Part shown: one piece after another, positions 45,266 through 54,929 of the stretch
How positions within the stretch are numbered: the stretch's first letter is position 1
Layout: the number at the start of each line of letters is the position of its first letter
Source of the DNA: Andalucia godoyi
Taxonomy: Eukaryota; Discoba; Jakobea; Jakobida; Andaluciidae
Direction of reading: 5' to 3'
Assembly: GCA_009859145.1 (NCBI GenBank)
Contig: VRVR01000009.1
Span: forward strand, 62,001 to 126,000
DNA length: 64,000 nt
The notes under the pieces: generated by a model
What the model was told of the DNA's origin: nothing
Seen by the model: only the letters and a program-made list of their open reading frames with translations
Databases searched by the model: none
Program-made: the position numbers and the translations under genes

Positions 45266-45811
45266 TTTCCTTCCGTCCTCTTCTCAAGCGAGATGCCCCG
45301 TAATGCCAGTAATGTCAGTAATGAGGGGGATAACCTGATTTGTCGGGAATTACATGAACAGAAGGACTACAGCCACTGATGATGATAATGATGGTGATAA
45401 TAAACGATGAACAATGAACAATGAACGATAAACGACAAGCGATAAACGATAAATGATAAACGATGATATGACGACTGGCGAGAAGACTAAGAGTGAAAGG
45501 ATACCGTAGTTAGTGATGAGTAGAACGTCGATCGAGATTCACAAGACTGGGACTTTTGGACTGTTCGATCACCGAGTCTCAAGGTCTCAACTCGTGTGCG
45601 GGGGATTCTCTCCACACTACAGTAAGCATCAGATTTACCCCCCCGACAAAACAACGAAACGAGTCAGACGACGGAAAACGGGGAATCACTTGTACCTATA
45701 CAACCTACCAGATTAACGGGGAACGCTCAGTCGTATTCCACGCCGCCACCGAACACACGACGATCGAGAAGGGAGAGAGAGAAGAGAAAGGGTTATTTAT
45801 TCAATCCATCA
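45266..45811. promoter_or_regulatory. divergent promoter region, phosphatase / ITFG1
   Basis: Contains a degenerate tandem repeat of about 9-11 bp (45405-45470: variants of AACAATGA, ACGATAAACGA, AAATGATAA) and a GA-rich leader before the ITFG1 ATG. No gene. Confidence 0.4.
45405..45470. repeat. Degenerate (ACGATAAACGATAA)-type tandem repeat
   Basis: About seven imperfect units in the shared promoter; first units AACAATGA, later units CGATAAACGA and AAATGATAA. Confidence 0.7.
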
Positions 45812-47830
45812 ATGAGACGCTCAGCGGTGGCTGATTGTGCAGGATTCTTCTTGTTTTTGTTGCTGGTAGTGGGTGGAGTTGGGGTGGTGCGGTCGTCGTT
45901 TTGGAACCCGTGGAAAGGAAATGCACCTGAATTTGCATCAGAGGGGCTGTATCCTGTGTCGGTCGCAAGCAGCGCACAGGGCCTCGTGCTTTCTTCCTTT
46001 GGAGACGTGAACTCGGACAAGTACACAGATGCATTTTGGATCAACCCGGAGCGGTCGTTGGTGCAAATTGCAAAGTGGGACCATGATTCGTTTGGGTTTT
46101 CGCTTTCCGAGAACCTCGATCTGGACTTCTCGGGGGAGCCAGGAGCGGTCCATAGTACGTATCCCTCGGATTTCAACGGTGACGGACGAATGGACCTGTT
46201 GGTGGTGCGGCGCCTGGAAAACTCGACGCTGACTGCGACCACATACTTGCTAGACTTTTTCTTCCAGGACGCCGACTTGAAACGGTGGCAGTATTCTGCT
46301 CGATCTGCCGCGCGGTCTTGTATGCTGCCCATGGTTTTCGATGCGACCGGAGACCTTGTTCCCGATGTTTTGATCCAAGACTGCGACTCGAAACAGCTGG
46401 TCGTTCTCGTTAATGATGCGCGTGGACCTGTGCATCCAAGGTTCCGAACGGCTGTCTTCTCACAGTTTTGCCCAGACTGCTTTCCAGAATCAATCCTCTC
46501 TCCTTCATTCCGCTTGGCTTTGCAGGAGTCCAACGCAGTGTTGGATTTAGATGGGGACTGTGCGGCGGACATCGTCTTGTTCTACGTGACCGGCGATCCA
46601 TCCTCCACCGGACAGGCCGTCATGATGTTGGTCGCTCGGCATTCTGGAAACTCCAAATTCTCACCCGTAATGAGGATGCAGGTCCCGTTGAATGCATACT
46701 CGGTTTCTTTTGCAGACATCGATGCTGATGGTAACGTGGATATCATGGTTCCCACGTGCGAATCTGTGGATGCGACTTCGCCAACGGAGGGTGTTGTGCA
46801 TCTCCATCAGTTGATCAACTTGCAAAAGGGAGTATGCACTTCCGAAACCGACTCCAACTGCAGATCGGAAAAGGCAATGTGTTCCGCTGCATCGTTTACG
46901 TTCACAGAAAAGCCAAAGGACTATGGCCATCGAGTGTTCTCTCTCGGTACCACCTGCTTGCTCCCCACCTCAAAATCGGATTTGGACAAGTCCTCTCCTG
47001 GCGGCTTCTTCACACCAAAGTTGCGGTTCGGCGATCTCGACTTGGACGGATTTCCAGACTCGGTGTTTGTGCATCAAGGCGGAGTGCTGCTTCTTCGAAA
47101 CGACCGTGGTGACTCGTGGAGTTCAGGTTCGACGTTTGGTGGCCGTGTTTCGCACAGCATCTTCGCCCCGATTACCAATGCCATTTCTGCAGCATTTCTG
47201 GACCTTGATGAAAATGGGATACTGGATCTCGCCGTTATTTCATGGAACTCCGAGAAGAAGGCATTCGAAACGACGTTTCTGTACACGAATTTCTACCTCG
47301 ATGCATTCTTCCTCAAGGTTCTCGGACTGAATGGCGTTTGCGCCTCGTGGTGCAGCGAAGGCTCGCGGTTCCCGAACCCGAAGCCGTTTGGTGTGAACAT
47401 GCCTGGGGTGTCCTCAAAGTTTGTAGTAACCCAGTTGGACGGAAGCAAGGTTCCTGCCTCGGGCTTCCAGCTCGCTCAACTTGGTTCTCAAAACCTCGAG
47501 ATGCCGTACGCAGTCTACGGTCTTGGCCGCACTAACAACTACATCGAGTACTTTTACATGGGCTTTCCAAATGGGGTGCATCGTGACTGGAACGCCCTTA
47601 TTCCCAACGCTCAAGTCATTGCAATCAACTATCCACCGTCCAGCCCCGACGAATGGCAGCTGGAAATGTTCATTAGCCCCGCAGCCATCATTCTATGGAT
47701 GATCTTCACGCTCGGTCTCATCTTTCTTGCCCTTGGAATCCCCATTGCAGTTTACAAGTGGCGGGAGCTTAAAGAAGACAAGGAGGAAAAACAACGAACC
47801 GCACATCTATTCAGCTTTGATGCTCTATAA
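45812..47830 (+). CDS. ITFG1: T-cell immunomodulatory protein homologue (ITFG1/LINKIN)
   Basis: 672 aa. Signal peptide at residues 1-27 (FFLFLLLVVGGVGVV). The ectodomain has FG-GAP/integrin-alpha-like Ca-binding loops of the D-x-D/N-x-D-G kind: DVNSDKYTDAF, DFNGDGRMD, DADGNVDI, DLDLDGFPDS and DLDENGILDL. A Cys-rich region follows, then one transmembrane helix (about 628-652, ILWMIFTLGLIFLALGIP) and a short cytosolic tail ending HLFSFDAL, which is the conserved family ending. In animals the protein (LINKIN/TIP) sits at the cell surface and has an adhesion role. In a protist the partner is unknown. Confidence 0.93.
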   Translation: MRRSAVADCAGFFLFLLLVVGGVGVVRSSFWNPWKGNAPEFASEGLYPVSVASSAQGLVLSSFGDVNSDKYTDAFWINPERSLVQIAKWDHDSFGFSLSENLDLDFSGEPGAVHSTYPSDFNGDGRMDLLVVRRLENSTLTATTYLLDFFFQDADLKRWQYSARSAARSCMLPMVFDATGDLVPDVLIQDCDSKQLVVLVNDARGPVHPRFRTAVFSQFCPDCFPESILSPSFRLALQESNAVLDLDGDCAADIVLFYVTGDPSSTGQAVMMLVARHSGNSKFSPVMRMQVPLNAYSVSFADIDADGNVDIMVPTCESVDATSPTEGVVHLHQLINLQKGVCTSETDSNCRSEKAMCSAASFTFTEKPKDYGHRVFSLGTTCLLPTSKSDLDKSSPGGFFTPKLRFGDLDLDGFPDSVFVHQGGVLLLRNDRGDSWSSGSTFGGRVSHSIFAPITNAISAAFLDLDENGILDLAVISWNSEKKAFETTFLYTNFYLDAFFLKVLGLNGVCASWCSEGSRFPNPKPFGVNMPGVSSKFVVTQLDGSKVPASGFQLAQLGSQNLEMPYAVYGLGRTNNYIEYFYMGFPNGVHRDWNALIPNAQVIAINYPPSSPDEWQLEMFISPAAIILWMIFTLGLIFLALGIPIAVYKWRELKEDKEEKQRTAHLFSFDAL

Positions 47831-47896
47831 ACAGAAAAACAGAATTTATCAACTAGTCGCAACGTACGCGGTTTTATTGTTTTGTGTCTTTTCTTT

Positions 47897-47931
47897 GTTA
47901 TTGTTATTGTTATTGTTATTGTTGTTGTTTT
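47897..47931. repeat. (TTATTG)n/(TTG)n simple sequence
   Basis: Four TTATTG units followed by TTG units in the 188-bp convergent spacer after ITFG1. That spacer (47831-48018) holds no gene. Confidence 0.9.
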
Positions 47932-48018
47932 AGTAACAACTTGGCACTGGTATATTCCGTTATGAGTTTCAATGCAGCGACCTGCGAGTGATCTTCTTGC
48001 TTTGCATATTGGTGGTTG

Positions 48019-48207
48019 TCAGGAATTGGGGTTTCCAAGTGCCGACGCTGGAATATCGTACTTGTACACGATGTTTTCAGCTGCGACGGCAGAAACCGCA
48101 AAGCAGATGTCCTGTCGCAAAGCATGCAGATCCGCAATCACTGTTTTTCGCAGCACATCTTCGAATATCGCGACGAGATGCTCGTATTCTTCTTGGTCCT
48201 CGATCAT
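48019..48207 (-). CDS. Small conserved-looking protein, 62 aa
   Basis: ATG 48207 follows a GA-rich leader on its own strand, like other genes here. The peptide (MIEDQEEYEHLVAIFEDVLR, then ALRQDICFAVSAVAAENIVYKYDIP) is amphipathic-helical, and its codons use all third positions in the way of neighbouring genes. No family is recognised. It could be a small subunit of a larger complex. Shared spacer with Rab GDI on the right. Confidence 0.5.
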   Translation of the reverse strand: MIEDQEEYEHLVAIFEDVLRKTVIADLHALRQDICFAVSAVAAENIVYKYDIPASALGNPNS

Positions 48208-48673
48208 TAATATTCTCTCTCTCTCGCCTCTCCCTCTCTCTCGCCTCTCCCTCTCTCTCGCGGTCCGAGTGTGTCCGACAGTGTCCGCAGTAGAAGAAAC
48301 GGCTGGCTTTGGAGAGACCTGTTTTATTGCCTAATGCTTTACAGCGTATTACAGTCGTTTGTCCATGACTAGGAAAAAACGGACAAAGATCGTGGAATTG
48401 GGCACTACCCTTGCCCCGTGTGCAGCAACAACGTGCGTGCCTTTTACTCATTTACGGAGGGAAAGCAAAACACTCCATGCCTGTTAGCATTGCATATTCA
48501 AGTATGCCATTCGAGTGTTTGCGTTCCTTGATTATTTTTCTTCAGGTTTTTGTTCTTTCTTTTATTATAATTTAAAGTGTTGACTAGTTGTTGTTGGTCG
48601 TTGGTTACGTACAAGGTTTGGCTGCGTGTCCAAAAGGGGGTGGAAAAGAAGAAGACGAAAAGTAATTTAAAAA
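48208..48673. promoter_or_regulatory. divergent promoter region, 62-aa gene / Rab GDI
   Basis: Holds a CT-rich tandem repeat (48212-48262) next to the small gene and TTATAATTTAAAG (48564-48576) about 100 bp before the GDI ATG. Otherwise unremarkable. Confidence 0.4.
48212..48262. repeat. CT-rich minisatellite, three ~17-bp units
   Basis: Units of CTCTCTCTCGCCTCTCC repeated about three times, forming a GA-rich leader for the minus-strand gene. Confidence 0.85.
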
Positions 48674-50011
48674 ATGGATGAGGAGTATGATGCAATTGTG
48701 CTTGGGACCGGGCTTTCGGAATGTGTGATTTCTGGGTTGCTGTCCGTGTCTGGATACAAGGTTCTGCATGTGGACCGCAACAACTTTTATGGCGGCGCGT
48801 GTGCGTCGCTGAATCTGCAGCAGCTGTACCAGCAAGTGCGTGGGAGTGAAGAGAAGCCTCCTGCGTCTCTTGGGTTGTCGCGCGAGTACTATGTCGATCT
48901 GGTTCCAAAGTTCATTGTGTCTGCAGGAAAGCTTGTCCGGCTGTTGGTGTACACAAAGGTGACTCGCTATCTGGAGTTCGTGCTTGTGGAGGGCTCGTTT
49001 GTGTATGACAAGAAGGGAAAGGTGCACAAGGTTCCTGCAACGGACGGAGAGGCGCTCAAGTCGCCGTTGATGGGCCTTTTTGAGAAGCGGCGATGTGCAA
49101 AGTTCTTGTCGTTTGTTGCAGACTACGACGAGGCGAATCCGTCGACTCAAAAGTACGACGCGAAGATGCAAATGTCGGAGCTGTACAAAAAATTCGATCT
49201 TTCGGAAGACACGCAGCAGTTCATTGGCCACTGCATTGCGCTGCATTTGAATGACGACTATCTGTCGGAACCTGCACTCGAGACAATTAAGAGAATCCAG
49301 CTGTATAATGACTCGTTGGAGCGCTTTGGAACATCGCCGTTCTTGTATGTTCCGTATGGCCTCGGAGAGCTTCCGCAGGCCTTTGCCCGTTTGTCGGCTG
49401 TGTACGGAGGAGTGTACATGCTGGATCGCCCGGTGGACGAGATCTTGTTCAACGAGGAGGGAAAGGCGTGCGGAATCAAGTCGAATGGAGAGTCTGCGCG
49501 CTGCAAGTTCATTGTCGGAGACCCTTCGTATTTCCAAAAGTACGACAAGGTGCGCCAGACAGGAAAGGTCGTTCGCTGCATTTGCATTTTGGACCACACA
49601 GTTGCAAACACAAACGATGCCAAGGCCTGCCAGATCATCATTCCGCAAAAGCAGGTTGGGCGACAGAATGATATCTACATTTCAGTCATTTCTTCCGAGT
49701 TCAAGGTTGCACCTGCTGGAAAGACTGTGGTGATTCTGTCCACCAAGGTGGAGACTGCGAATCCGGAAGCCGAGCTGCAGGCTGGATTCGATCTTTTGGG
49801 ACCGATTCAGGAGAAGTTCACCGTCATTTCCGATGCATACGAGCCGTTGGACGATGGTAAGAAGGATGCATGCTTCATTTCAAAGACGTATGACGCGACT
49901 TCGCATTTGGAGACGACTGCAGACGATATCATTTCCCTGTGGTCGCGCATCACTGGAAAGGACCTCGACTGGGAGAAGCTTTCCGTTGCCGATGCTGAAC
50001 AAGCACAATAG
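48674..50011 (+). CDS. GDI: Rab GDP-dissociation inhibitor
   Basis: 445 aa. N-terminal dinucleotide-fold motif YDAIVLGTGLSECVISGLLS and the RNNFYGGACASL loop are diagnostic. Later sequence-conserved regions are SREYYVDLVPKFIVSAGKLV (Rab-binding platform), GLFEKRRCAKFLSFVADYDE, YGLGELPQAFARLSAVYGGVYMLDRPVDE and the C-terminal YDATSHLETT. It extracts prenylated GDP-Rabs from membranes and recycles them in the cytosol. Length is standard (about 445 aa). It lacks the long insert of Rab escort protein, so REP is excluded. Confidence 0.97.
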   Translation: MDEEYDAIVLGTGLSECVISGLLSVSGYKVLHVDRNNFYGGACASLNLQQLYQQVRGSEEKPPASLGLSREYYVDLVPKFIVSAGKLVRLLVYTKVTRYLEFVLVEGSFVYDKKGKVHKVPATDGEALKSPLMGLFEKRRCAKFLSFVADYDEANPSTQKYDAKMQMSELYKKFDLSEDTQQFIGHCIALHLNDDYLSEPALETIKRIQLYNDSLERFGTSPFLYVPYGLGELPQAFARLSAVYGGVYMLDRPVDEILFNEEGKACGIKSNGESARCKFIVGDPSYFQKYDKVRQTGKVVRCICILDHTVANTNDAKACQIIIPQKQVGRQNDIYISVISSEFKVAPAGKTVVILSTKVETANPEAELQAGFDLLGPIQEKFTVISDAYEPLDDGKKDACFISKTYDATSHLETTADDIISLWSRITGKDLDWEKLSVADAEQAQ

Positions 50012-50324
50012 TACGGTAAAACACAACAACACAATACAACACCAAGTACTGTGCTGCTTTCTATTCCCGAACACATTGAACATGAGCTACCCGGCGTTGT
50101 CGTTTGTTTGTTGTTTGTACATTTTGCTTTTGAATTTTATGGGCCAGCACTGTAGGGACATTTTCATCGGTGTCGGCATCGTGGGCAGGATTTCCCACCA
50201 AGCAAATCGCAAAGTAAAGAAGCCCACTGTACTGCGTAAGAATTGAAATGGATTGCTCGCGTTGTCGTTGTTAATGCTCTTGTTAATGATGAAGATGACG
50301 CTGAGGCTGGCGATCATGGCGACG
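50012..50324. other. convergent 3' spacer, GDI / POC1
   Basis: A 313-bp stretch without a convincing frame; contains CA-rich sequence right after the GDI stop (50018-50050). Confidence 0.4.
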
Positions 50325-51790
50325 TTAGTATTCTTTGGACTCGAGAGCACCGATCCTGTCTTCCGTCATTGACACCCGCTCCTCAAGAATCGACACGGTT
50401 TGCGTCAGCATGTCGAGCTGCCTGACAATGTGCTCCAAGGTGGCCGCAAGATGCGACGGAATTCCTGCTGTCTCGAGCGACGGTGCTGAATACACTGGTA
50501 TCTGCGTTTCCTCTGCCCCTGCGCCAGACCCAGATCCAGACCCAGTCCCCGGAGCAGCATCATCGCCGGTGATTCGAGAACTTCCTTGCACATCGACAAT
50601 GTCTGCGGCCTCTTGCACTACAGTCTTTGGCGTCTTCTTCTCAAGCACTTTTTCCTTCTTTGCAGGAGCCTGCCTTTTTCCGCTACCCTCTGCAGACCCC
50701 GGCAAGGAGTGGTGCTTGCCTCTCACACTGCCACTGTTCTGCGCATCCTTGTCAATCACGTTTTCGGACTCGTCTGAGAGGTTCGACTGCCAGACCAGGA
50801 CCGTGGCATCCTCCCCGCCTGTGGCAAAGTAGTCGCCGTTTTCCGAAAACGCACACGCGGTCACCGGACCCTCGTGTCCCTGGATGGTATACGCAAGCAC
50901 GCCTTCCATGAGATCATAGACTTTGAGGTCGCCGTCCGCGCTCGAGGACGCCAGATAAGTGCCCATTGGATGGAATGCCAGTCCCGTCACTGTATCCGAA
51001 TGGTGTGCATAATGTTGCAACAGAGCGTGTGATCTTAGATCCCACAACCGGACTGCGTGGTCTGCACCGCCAGCCGCAACGCACGTTCCGTCAGGGTGGA
51101 ACGCAACGCAATGAACTGCGGCGGTTGGCTCACGGAACACATGAACACAAGTGGATGACACAACGTCCCACAGACGGACAGTCCTGTCGTCAGACGCAGT
51201 GACTGCCATTCGACCGTCTGGAGAAAACCGAGCCATACGAACCCAATTCGAGTGTCCAGCAAGCGTTGCACTGAATTTGCAGCTTGCATTTGGTCCAAGT
51301 GACCATATTTTGCACGTCTTGTCGTCCGAAGCAGTCAGCAAAAACTGGTTATCGGATGAAAACTCTGCGTACCTGGTGGGGCCCGAATGGCCTTTCAAGA
51401 CAAGCGAGTCTGCGCGGACGGAGTCGGTCCAAATTCTGACTGTCCTGTCCCTAGACGTGGAGGCAATGTACTGACCATCCGGAGAAAAATGCACTGAATT
51501 GACTGCAGCTGTGTGTCCAACAAAGCGGAGTGCGCGCAGCGTGGGCTTGAAGTTCCAAACCATCACAGTCGAGTCGTGCGAACCCGATGCAATCTGCTTC
51601 GTCAACGGATGGAACGAAAGCGACGAAACAGTGTCTTTGTGCCCTCGAAACGTGCGCACAACTTCAGGATCGCCCGGCTAATCAATACGAAAATATTCCC
51701 AATCGTTAGATTCTCGATCTTTTGATACGCTACATATAAAGAAGAAGAAAAAGAAGAAGGAGAAGAACAAGCTAAAACGAAACATACCAT
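50325..51790 (-). CDS. POC1: POC1 centriolar protein; start codon separated by an intron
   Basis: The WD40 frame opens at 51677 without an ATG. A 110-bp intron (51787-51678) solves this: the donor GTATGT follows immediately after an ATG (51790-51788), a CTAAC branch site is present, and the acceptor is GATTAG. Coding exon 1 is therefore the ATG alone, and the protein starts M-PGDPEVVRTFRGHKDTV; 451 aa. Seven WD40 blades (about residues 10-295) match POC1: SGSHDSTVMVWNFKPTLRAL, FVGHTAAVNSVHFSPDG, YDLMEGVLAYTIQGHEGPVT. A disordered linker leads to the C-terminal POC1 coiled coil (LEHIVRQLDMLTQTVSILEE). POC1 stabilises triplet microtubules of centrioles/basal bodies. Confidence 0.92.
51678..51787 (-). 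other. Intron directly after the POC1 start codon
   Basis: 110 bp, GTATGT...TTAG, phase 0, TCTAAC branch-like sequence about 25 nt before the acceptor. Long T-rich tract. Confidence 0.85.
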
Positions 51791-52279
51791 TCCAATGTCG
51801 TTGTTTGGATATTGTTTGTTGCTTGTTTTGTATTCCTCTTTTTTTTTTTTTTGAAAACACCCCACGTCTCACAACACACAATGAGGCTAAATCAGATTTC
51901 GCTGAAATGAAGAAAAGCAGAAGAAGCAGAAATAGACGAAGCAGAAGAAAACGAAAAACAGAAGCAAAGAAGGACTATTAGCGTAAAGGTGGGAATGGTC
52001 AATTGGCATCAAAGACAACGGCGTGGCGGGAAAAAACACCTTTCTTGCATCAACTGATGCTGTCGCCAAAAAACAAAAACGCCAAGAAAACTAAAGGCCT
52101 AAACATTTTATCCTCAATATGCAAGCGATTTTCCCTTCATTGATTTTTCAAAAGAAATCTATATTTTTATTAAAAAAGCATCGTTTGGATAAAGTGGATC
52201 GCTAGATAGCTGAACAGACGGATAGATGCATGTATGTATATGTGTGTATGTATGTATGAATGAATGAATGAATGAATGA
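51791..52279. promoter_or_regulatory. divergent promoter region, POC1 / F-box gene
   Basis: T-run (51839-51852) in the POC1 leader, A/G-rich sequence, TATATTTTTATTAAAAAA (52159-52176) about 105-120 bp before the F-box ATG, and a (TGAA)n microsatellite ending at that ATG. No other gene. Confidence 0.4.
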
Positions 52280-52287
52280 ATGAATGA
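52253..52287 (+). repeat. (ATGA)n microsatellite containing several ATGs
   Basis: TATGTATG followed by eight ATGA units. It carries overlapping ATGA start/stop combinations just before the chosen F-box start. Confidence 0.9.
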
Positions 52288-53098
52288 GTCAACGAATGCT
52301 GCGAATTGGGCTAGTACGAGCTCGTTCATCGTACTTCGAACCGCGTCGTTTCTGTCATTTTCAGCAGTATACAAGCTTATCCGAGTGAATAAGCATTTTC
52401 AACACGTTCTGGAAAACGATGCTGTATTATGGGCGCGCTTCTTTGAAAAGCTGTCGGGCCGTCCTGGCTTGTCGTCGGGGTCGTCGTTGTTTCTGTTTGA
52501 ACTGGTACCTTGGAGACATTTGTGCAAGCTGTTTGTAGGAGAAATCAGCGCTCAGAAAAGCAGTCGATTGCACTCGCTCTTGTCTCGGTATCCGCTCCTT
52601 CGCATCTCGAAATCATCTCCACATCCGCAAATCATTGATGTCAAGAAGAGCAGCGTGAAGATTCCCTGCCCTGTGGCCGCGCCCTCGTCGTCGTTGTCGT
52701 CGCAGCCGGCGTGCCCGCCTCGTGGCGGCTGTAGTGGTGGCTGTGGCGCACGCTTCATGGAAATTAACCACGAGTTTGAAACGCACTTGTGGAGACATCT
52801 TGGAATGAAACCTCTGGCTTGTCCATTCTGCAAGGACACGTTCAGAAAGGCCGCTTCCCTCATGAAGCACTCTGAGAACTGCTGCGGAACGCACAATGCG
52901 ACTGCATCTTCCGCACTCTTTCCTTCCACCAGTGCTGTTTCAAGACAGACGCCGAGGAAGAGAGTGCGGCCAAATAGAGATCAGCACCATGATGAGGATG
53001 GCGACGATGCTCGTAATCACCGATCGGTGAAAACGAGACGAGTCGCGAGTCGATCTGCTGTCCGTGCCCTCTCAGCCCATTTGCGATCGCAGTCGTAG
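52280..53098 (+). CDS. F-box-like / C2H2 zinc-finger protein
   Basis: 272 aa. The start is the last ATG of a (ATGA)n tract. Residues 15-60 resemble an F-box (FIVLRTASFLSFSAVYKLIR, then NKHFQHVLENDAVLWARFF, with the typical final V-L-W). Residues about 145-205 contain Cys/His zinc-finger elements: GCSGGCGARF with HLWRH and linker LGMKP, then CPFCKDTF with KHSENC. The C-terminus is basic with an RKRVRP nuclear-type signal. An SCF substrate-receptor role would be consistent, but the pairing of F-box with zinc fingers is uncommon. Family not identified. Confidence 0.65.
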   Translation: MNESTNAANWASTSSFIVLRTASFLSFSAVYKLIRVNKHFQHVLENDAVLWARFFEKLSGRPGLSSGSSLFLFELVPWRHLCKLFVGEISAQKSSRLHSLLSRYPLLRISKSSPHPQIIDVKKSSVKIPCPVAAPSSSLSSQPACPPRGGCSGGCGARFMEINHEFETHLWRHLGMKPLACPFCKDTFRKAASLMKHSENCCGTHNATASSALFPSTSAVSRQTPRKRVRPNRDQHHDEDGDDARNHRSVKTRRVASRSAVRALSAHLRSQS

Positions 53099-53302
53099 AT
53101 GCGTCGTCCCAACTACAGTAAACAGAAAAAACGCAGAATAATTGCATCGGCTTCGCGTGTCGCCTGCATCAAGAAACATCATCCTGCACAAACAATAACA
53201 AAAAAAACTCTGCAGACGGTGTGCAAGGTGCATTTGTCAAGGTAAGAGAGAGAAGGGGAAGGGGGGAAAGCAAAAAGTAGGACCAGTCGTGGTGGGACGG
53301 AC

Positions 53303-54661
53303 ATGCGGATTCATCATTCTCGCGGTGTTTTTCGATTGTTCTCGTCGAGTGGATCGAGTGGAGGAGTTCCTTCGTTTGCAGTTCGACCGCATTTAGACTA
53401 CAAAGGTCTCCGTGCATCGTTGCCAGTGCTGCGCAAGACGTGCGAGGCCAAGAACATCCGGTGTGATTTAGACCGGTTTTCGGCCGTGTACGACGAGTCG
53501 TTCAATTTGAGCAGAAGGATTGAAGAGCTGCGCGCGGAGCGAAAGGCAAATGCGAGAATTGCTGGCGTTTCGAGAGGGAAGGAGATTAAAGAGCAGCTTT
53601 CGGAGCTTGAAACGCGTCATTCTGAGCTTTCTGTCGAGCTCGAAGGTCTCGGGCGGCTGATTCCGAACCTTGTGGATCCTTCTGTGCCAATCGGTGATGA
53701 ATCTAGAAACGAAATTGTGTTTCAATCTGACGTCAGCTTTCCAGGATCGGGAGGAAAAGGAGAATCGGTGAAGAGGGACCATGTGGAGCTGGCAAGATTG
53801 TGTGACTTGATCGACACGGAAGCTGCATCTCGGGTTTCGGGTGCTCGCTTTTACTACTTGAAGAACGAAGCTGCGCTAATGGAGCTCGCGCTGGTGAACT
53901 ATGCGGTGCACTTCATGGTTCAGAAAGGGTGGGTTCCGCACATCACGCCGGACCTCGTTCGGCTTGGGGTGGTCCAAGGTTGTGGATTCCAGCCTCGCGG
54001 AGAAGCAAAGCAACTGTATGAAGTGGCGGAAAGTGATCTCGTGCTGACAGCCACGGCCGAGATTCCGCTTTCCGGAATCCACATGGACTCCATCTTGACG
54101 GGCCCCGCACTTCCTCTCAAGTACGTTGCATTCGGGAGATGTTTTCGAACAGAAATTGGTCATGCCGGAAGCGAAAACCGCGGAATATATAGGGTTCATC
54201 AGTTCAGCAAGGTCGAAATGTTTGCGTTCTGCAGCCCGGACAGATCGGTCGAATTTCTGGAAAGCATCCGATCTGCCCAGATGGAGTTCTTTGAATCGCT
54301 GGATATCCCTTTCCGAGTGCTCAACATGGCTTCCGGGGAACTCGGTGCTCCTGCAACCAAGAAATACGACATTGAAGGATGGATGCCAGGTGCCGGCAAG
54401 TGGGGCGAGCTGTCTTCGGCATCCAACTGCACCGACTACCAAGCAAGAAGACTGAACATCCGTGTACGCGAATCTGCAAATGACAAGCCTGTGTTTGTGC
54501 ACACGTTGAATGGAACCGTGTGTGCTGTTCCCAGAACACTCATTGCAATCTGGGAAAATGGACAAGATGATTCGGGCAACATCCGAGTCCCCAAGGTTCT
54601 GCATCCGTACATGATGAACATCGACTGCATCCGTCCTCGCGCTCAGGTATCTCCAAAGTAA
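53303..54661 (+). CDS. SARS2: Mitochondrial seryl-tRNA synthetase
   Basis: 452 aa. The N-terminus (MRIHHSRGVFRLFSSSGSSG) is basic, Ser-rich and lacks acidic residues, as in mitochondrial presequences. A helical tRNA-binding arm follows (about 45-130), then the class II core: HITPDLVRLGVVQGCGFQPR (motif 1 area), FRTEIGHAGSENRGIYRVHQ (motif 2, RxE) and LNGTVCAVPRTLIAIWENGQ (motif 3, with Arg). The ACAVPR-like motif 3 is of the mitochondrial/bacterial SARS2 kind, not cytosolic. It charges organellar tRNA-Ser. 205 bp after the F-box gene on the same strand; the spacer has no gene. Confidence 0.95.
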   Translation: MRIHHSRGVFRLFSSSGSSGGVPSFAVRPHLDYKGLRASLPVLRKTCEAKNIRCDLDRFSAVYDESFNLSRRIEELRAERKANARIAGVSRGKEIKEQLSELETRHSELSVELEGLGRLIPNLVDPSVPIGDESRNEIVFQSDVSFPGSGGKGESVKRDHVELARLCDLIDTEAASRVSGARFYYLKNEAALMELALVNYAVHFMVQKGWVPHITPDLVRLGVVQGCGFQPRGEAKQLYEVAESDLVLTATAEIPLSGIHMDSILTGPALPLKYVAFGRCFRTEIGHAGSENRGIYRVHQFSKVEMFAFCSPDRSVEFLESIRSAQMEFFESLDIPFRVLNMASGELGAPATKKYDIEGWMPGAGKWGELSSASNCTDYQARRLNIRVRESANDKPVFVHTLNGTVCAVPRTLIAIWENGQDDSGNIRVPKVLHPYMMNIDCIRPRAQVSPK

Positions 54662-54929
54662 TAAATAAGAACCCCCGCCGTCTCCCACGATGAATAACGG
54701 ACCTGTACGTCATCCCCGACGTCCGGCAGCCGAGCCGAAAACGAACCGAGTCTGACGAGTGCTCACTGCTGTACCGCTGTGCTAGTCATAGCACACACAC
54801 AAAAAAAAAAATCGCACGAACACGACATTTTCTGGCCAAAAACAACAAGAGAAGATAAAAGACTATCATCTCTTTCATTCGTGCAATTGAAAGAAGAGGG
54901 AGAGGGGAAAGAAGGGAGATAGATTGTAA

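Noticed and set aside
45793-46572. 259-codon minus frame under ITFG1
   Set aside because: Antisense shadow of a well-conserved gene; no start context or domain.
48605-49648. 347-codon minus frame under Rab GDI
   Set aside because: Antisense of highly biased GDI codons; Arg/His/Leu/Val-rich composition typical of shadows.
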